From Thiodiazotropha sp040506705 (GTDB lineage Bacteria; Pseudomonadota; Gammaproteobacteria; Chromatiales; Chromatiaceae), in NCBI GenBank assembly GCA_040506705.1, contig JBEVWG010000036.1, forward strand, positions 124,001 to 188,000: a stretch of 64,000 nt of DNA, read 5' to 3'. The notes under the pieces were generated by a model, which was not told the origin of the DNA, searched no databases, and saw only the letters and a program-made list of their open reading frames with translations. This document shows positions 61,832 through 64,000 of the stretch, piece by piece. The position numbers and the translations under genes were made by a program. Position 1 is the stretch's first letter, and the number at the start of each line of letters is the position of its first letter.

Positions 61832-61874
61832 CCAGGGTAACCTCTGATCATATCAGAGATCAGAGGTTCCCTGG
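61832..61874 (-). terminator. Terminator-like hairpin after rsgA
   Basis: CCAGGG-T-AACCTCTGATC (61832-61849) pairs with GATCAGAGGTT-CCCTGG (61858-61874) over 17 bp with one bulged T and an 8-nt loop. It lies 16 nt beyond the rsgA stop on the minus strand and is followed there by CTTTAGAAAT, a weak U-tract. Confidence 0.65.
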
Positions 61875-61889
61875 CATTTCAGTTCTGGA

Positions 61890-62936
61890 TTAGTAAGTTC
61901 CTCTCTTTAGTCTCTTAGAGGCATTCAGGGTTGTACGATAGAATCGACCCAGTGCTCTATCTTTGGCGCGTTTCTCAGCAATGGTTGCACTATTCAAGGC
62001 TTGTTCACGCATTAATTTTTGGTAATTAGCCAAACGGCGGTGATCCAATTTATCCTCTTTAATTGCTTTCTGTATGGCGCAACCTGGTTCACTATCGTGG
62101 CTGCAATCGGAAAAACGACACTGCTTTGCAAGCGTGGCTATATCGGAGAAACTCTCCTCTATACCCTGTTCACAGTCGTATAGCTGCAACTCCCTCATAC
62201 CTGGCGTGTCGAGCAGTATACTTCCTGATGGCATGAAGTGAAGTGACCTGGCAGTAGTAGTGTGTCTGCCTTTACTGTCGTCTTCTCTTATCGCTCCTAT
62301 AGACTGTAGTGATTTACCCATTAGCGTATTGAGCAAGGTTGACTTGCCAACACCAGATGAACCCAGGAACGCAATTGTCCTGCCGGTTGTACACCAAGAG
62401 TTTAAGGTGCTGGTACTGACACTGCTTTGTCCATCAACAGTCTCAACACTTAACATAGGGTTGATTTCATGAATTTGACAAACATAGCGCTCTGCATCTT
62501 CGCAGAGATCCGCCTTTGTCAGTACAACAACAGGTTCTACGCCTGCTTCAGCAGCTATAGCAAGATATCGCTCAATCCGATTGAGATTAAACTCTTCATT
62601 GAGTGAGCTGACAATAAACAGTGTATCGACGTTAGAGCAGATAAGTTGTGTTTCAATTTTACTGCCTGGCGCTTTTCGGGAGAAAAGTGTTAAGCGTTCC
62701 AATGCACGTTCAAACTGTTGCGCACTATTCAACAGCACCCAATCACCAACTGTCAGGTGGGATGAGGATGGAGTGATTGGCAGGCTTTTTCGTCCTGACT
62801 CGGTCTCTACTGCAATCATTGAGCGATGATGTTCAATGATGCGCCCGATTGTAAGTTGTTCCAACTCTTCCAATGTCATTTGTTGTTGGAAAAAAGGTGA
62901 CCAACCCAATTGGCTTAATGATCTATTTTTTGGCAT
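61890..62936 (-). CDS. rsgA: Small ribosomal subunit biogenesis GTPase RsgA
   Basis: The 348-residue circularly permuted GTPase acts in late 30S maturation. It has an N-terminal OB fold (about 30-95). Its GTPase has motifs in permuted order: VLTKADLC (G4), then GSSGVGKSTLLNTLMG (G1) and LLDTPGMRELQLYD (G3). A C-terminal zinc finger holds CRFSDCSHDSEPGCAIQ. The start MPKNRSLSQLGWSPFFQQQM fits the family. A hairpin follows the stop. Confidence 0.95.
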   Translation of the reverse strand: MPKNRSLSQLGWSPFFQQQMTLEELEQLTIGRIIEHHRSMIAVETESGRKSLPITPSSSHLTVGDWVLLNSAQQFERALERLTLFSRKAPGSKIETQLICSNVDTLFIVSSLNEEFNLNRIERYLAIAAEAGVEPVVVLTKADLCEDAERYVCQIHEINPMLSVETVDGQSSVSTSTLNSWCTTGRTIAFLGSSGVGKSTLLNTLMGKSLQSIGAIREDDSKGRHTTTARSLHFMPSGSILLDTPGMRELQLYDCEQGIEESFSDIATLAKQCRFSDCSHDSEPGCAIQKAIKEDKLDHRRLANYQKLMREQALNSATIAEKRAKDRALGRFYRTTLNASKRLKRGTY

Positions 62937-62983
62937 AAGTGCCCCTGATGCATGGTGGCATCAAAATAAAGATAGTATCTTCT

Positions 62984-63054
62984 TGGGGCGTTTGCCCCGG
63001 CTTAAAAACCGGGCAGAAGGATTAGATGAAGTGTGCTAACTTCTCGCTGCCCGG
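62984..63054. repeat. GC-rich overlapping hairpins between rsgA and the ParA-like gene
   Basis: GGGGC-GTTT-GCCCC, CCCGG-N8-CCGGG and CCGGGCAG (63009-63016) against CTGCCCGG (63047-63054) are mutually exclusive inverted repeats. They sit about 170-240 bp beyond the ParA-like stop on the minus strand, inside the 288-bp gap upstream of rsgA. They could be alternative RNA structures or a terminator. Confidence 0.4.
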
Positions 63055-63224
63055 GGGATGTTGACTACAATCATTTGTACCCTCCGGTTTCATTGGTTTA
63101 CTTTTCAAAAAGTAACAGAATGGCAAGGCTTATTCAACTGAATCTTGCTATTGGCATGTTTAACCTCGCAGTCCTCTAGTGACCCAGGATTACGGGAACA
63201 GCATCCATTGCAGAGCGCTCTGTT

Positions 63225-63929
63225 TTATAAGTCAGTAATCAAGCTGTCAAAAGTCTGATATATCTTGTTGATCCAAACCTTGCTCCTTTGGCGTTCCATT
63301 AAGCTCAAATGTTGTGCACCGCTGTTTTTTAGGTTTGCGGCTGCCCAGAAACTAAAGCCATATTTTTCTATTTTGTGCATCGTTGGTTCATGTAGTGCGG
63401 GCAGATAGAACTGATTTACAGATTTCCCGGCCAGTCCTGTATCTGACAAATTAGATATTGCCTCAATATCTGAAAAATTACAGCCTCGCCCTTGGTTTTT
63501 TACAACAATGATATTGAACTGATCGCCATACTTTTCTAAAAAGTTCTGGAGCAGGTTAACTGAGTCTGGGCCGCCATCGACAGCGTACCAATAGATCAAC
63601 CGAATATTCACCTCTTCGCACATCTCGATCACACCGTTGTCATCAATCCAACGGTCTATGAAACGCTCGCTTTGTGCAGGAAGATCGATCAGTACATTAC
63701 GATTCTCTTCCAGTGACAGTTCCATTATCGTGTCTATGCTTTCGAAATGATCAAGATTAATTGACTGGGTGTAATCTGCGTAATATCGACTCAGTGTTGG
63801 ATGTGACTGATCTGCATCCAAACCTGTGTAGGCAACAGACATGTCAAGAAAATATTGTGAAAGTAAACGCGCCAATACAGATTTTCCGACTCCGCCTTTT
63901 TCGCCACCTACAAAATGAATCATACTCAT
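63225..63929 (-). CDS. ParA/MinD-type P-loop ATPase, orphan
   Basis: The 234-residue protein begins MSMIHFVGGEKGGVGKSVLARLL, a deviant Walker A motif (KGGVGKS) of the ParA/MinD family. Further on it has AYTGLDADQSHPTL (switch-like) and NVLIDLPAQ (Walker B-like). It resembles small nucleotide-binding proteins seen on plasmids and beside mobilisation genes (MobD/TraL-like), but lacks a ParB, MinE or mobilisation partner in the window. Its upstream partners may lie beyond the right edge. Cargo and function are unknown. AGG lies about 10 nt before the ATG. Confidence 0.8.
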   Translation of the reverse strand: MSMIHFVGGEKGGVGKSVLARLLSQYFLDMSVAYTGLDADQSHPTLSRYYADYTQSINLDHFESIDTIMELSLEENRNVLIDLPAQSERFIDRWIDDNGVIEMCEEVNIRLIYWYAVDGGPDSVNLLQNFLEKYGDQFNIIVVKNQGRGCNFSDIEAISNLSDTGLAGKSVNQFYLPALHEPTMHKIEKYGFSFWAAANLKNSGAQHLSLMERQRSKVWINKIYQTFDSLITDL

Positions 63930-64000
63930 TAAAATTTACCTGATCTGGATTAATGAACTGATTTTATTCTGCATGAAACGGGCCAACTAAATAGATCTGT

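Noticed and set aside
1..64000. CRISPR arrays, tRNA or rRNA genes, insertion sequences, integrases
   Set aside because: I saw no regularly spaced repeats, no cloverleaf-like T-arm sequences and no transposase or integrase reading frames. A tRNA covariance-model scan would be needed to be certain.

Overview
The window reads as a chromosomal segment of a free-living or symbiotic gammaproteobacterium. OxyR, SfsA, CpdA, FabA, ProS, DusA, CydABX/CydDC and RsgA all have gammaproteobacterial architecture. An octaheme tetrathionate-reductase-type cytochrome, a possible sulfur-globule-like secreted protein and a complete urea uptake/urease operon recall sulfur-oxidising marine lineages such as Sedimenticola or Ca. 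Thiodiazotropha. That placement is an inference from gene content, not a computed phylogeny. The window has no rRNA, no tRNA that I could see, no CRISPR array, no insertion sequence and no prophage. Coding density is high and most intergenic gaps are short.

Layout. 1-1.5 kb: the tail of a TolC-like outer membrane protein, a short RND/MFP adaptor and acylphosphatase. 1.6-5.3 kb: a Q/P/Y-rich secreted protein, sfsA, a cAMP phosphodiesterase and a divergent oxyR with both redox cysteines. 5.3-9.7 kb: a fused aldolase/short-chain dehydrogenase, fabA and proS. 9.7-10.8 kb: a non-coding island of palindromes and a diverged direct duplication. 10.8-19.8 kb: one long leftward cluster, cydA-cydB-cydX-octaheme cytochrome-cytochrome b-cydD-cydC, preceded by a perfect FNR-type box and a Fur-like box. 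20.3-24.7 kb: a MIF tautomerase, a DUF4124 protein, then ilvI-ilvH-ilvC. 25-31 kb: a PhoPQ-activated-type hydrolase, an acyltransferase, a CheY-TPR response regulator overlapping a small histidine kinase (FNR-type box upstream), then argG. 32-35.9 kb: dusA, an unrecognised protein, a PstS-like binding protein and SCO. 35.9-47.1 kb: a leftward urtABCDE-ureD-ureAB-ureC-ureEFG operon behind a good sigma-54 promoter. 47.5-53.1 kb: putA, a GGDEF-EAL protein and a YjfB-like protein. 53.6-59.3 kb: an SLC13/RCK transporter with a Usp-like partner, divergent from a HAMP histidine kinase and an NtrC-type regulator; a sigma-54 promoter sits in the divergent gap. 59.3-64 kb: a secreted MsrA-thioredoxin-MsrB fusion, an alpha/beta hydrolase, rsgA and a ParA-like ATPase.

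Three themes link the genes. The first is low-oxygen respiration: the cytochrome bd genes together with the multiheme/cytochrome b pair, with FNR-type boxes here and before the CheY-TPR/kinase pair. The second is nitrogen scavenging: urea import and hydrolysis under a likely sigma-54/NtrC promoter, beside a divergent proline-catabolic putA. The third is a self-contained sigma-54 two-component module controlling an anion transporter. A family of short GC-rich palindromic repeats is scattered through intergenic spaces, including two positions inside the urt-ure operon.
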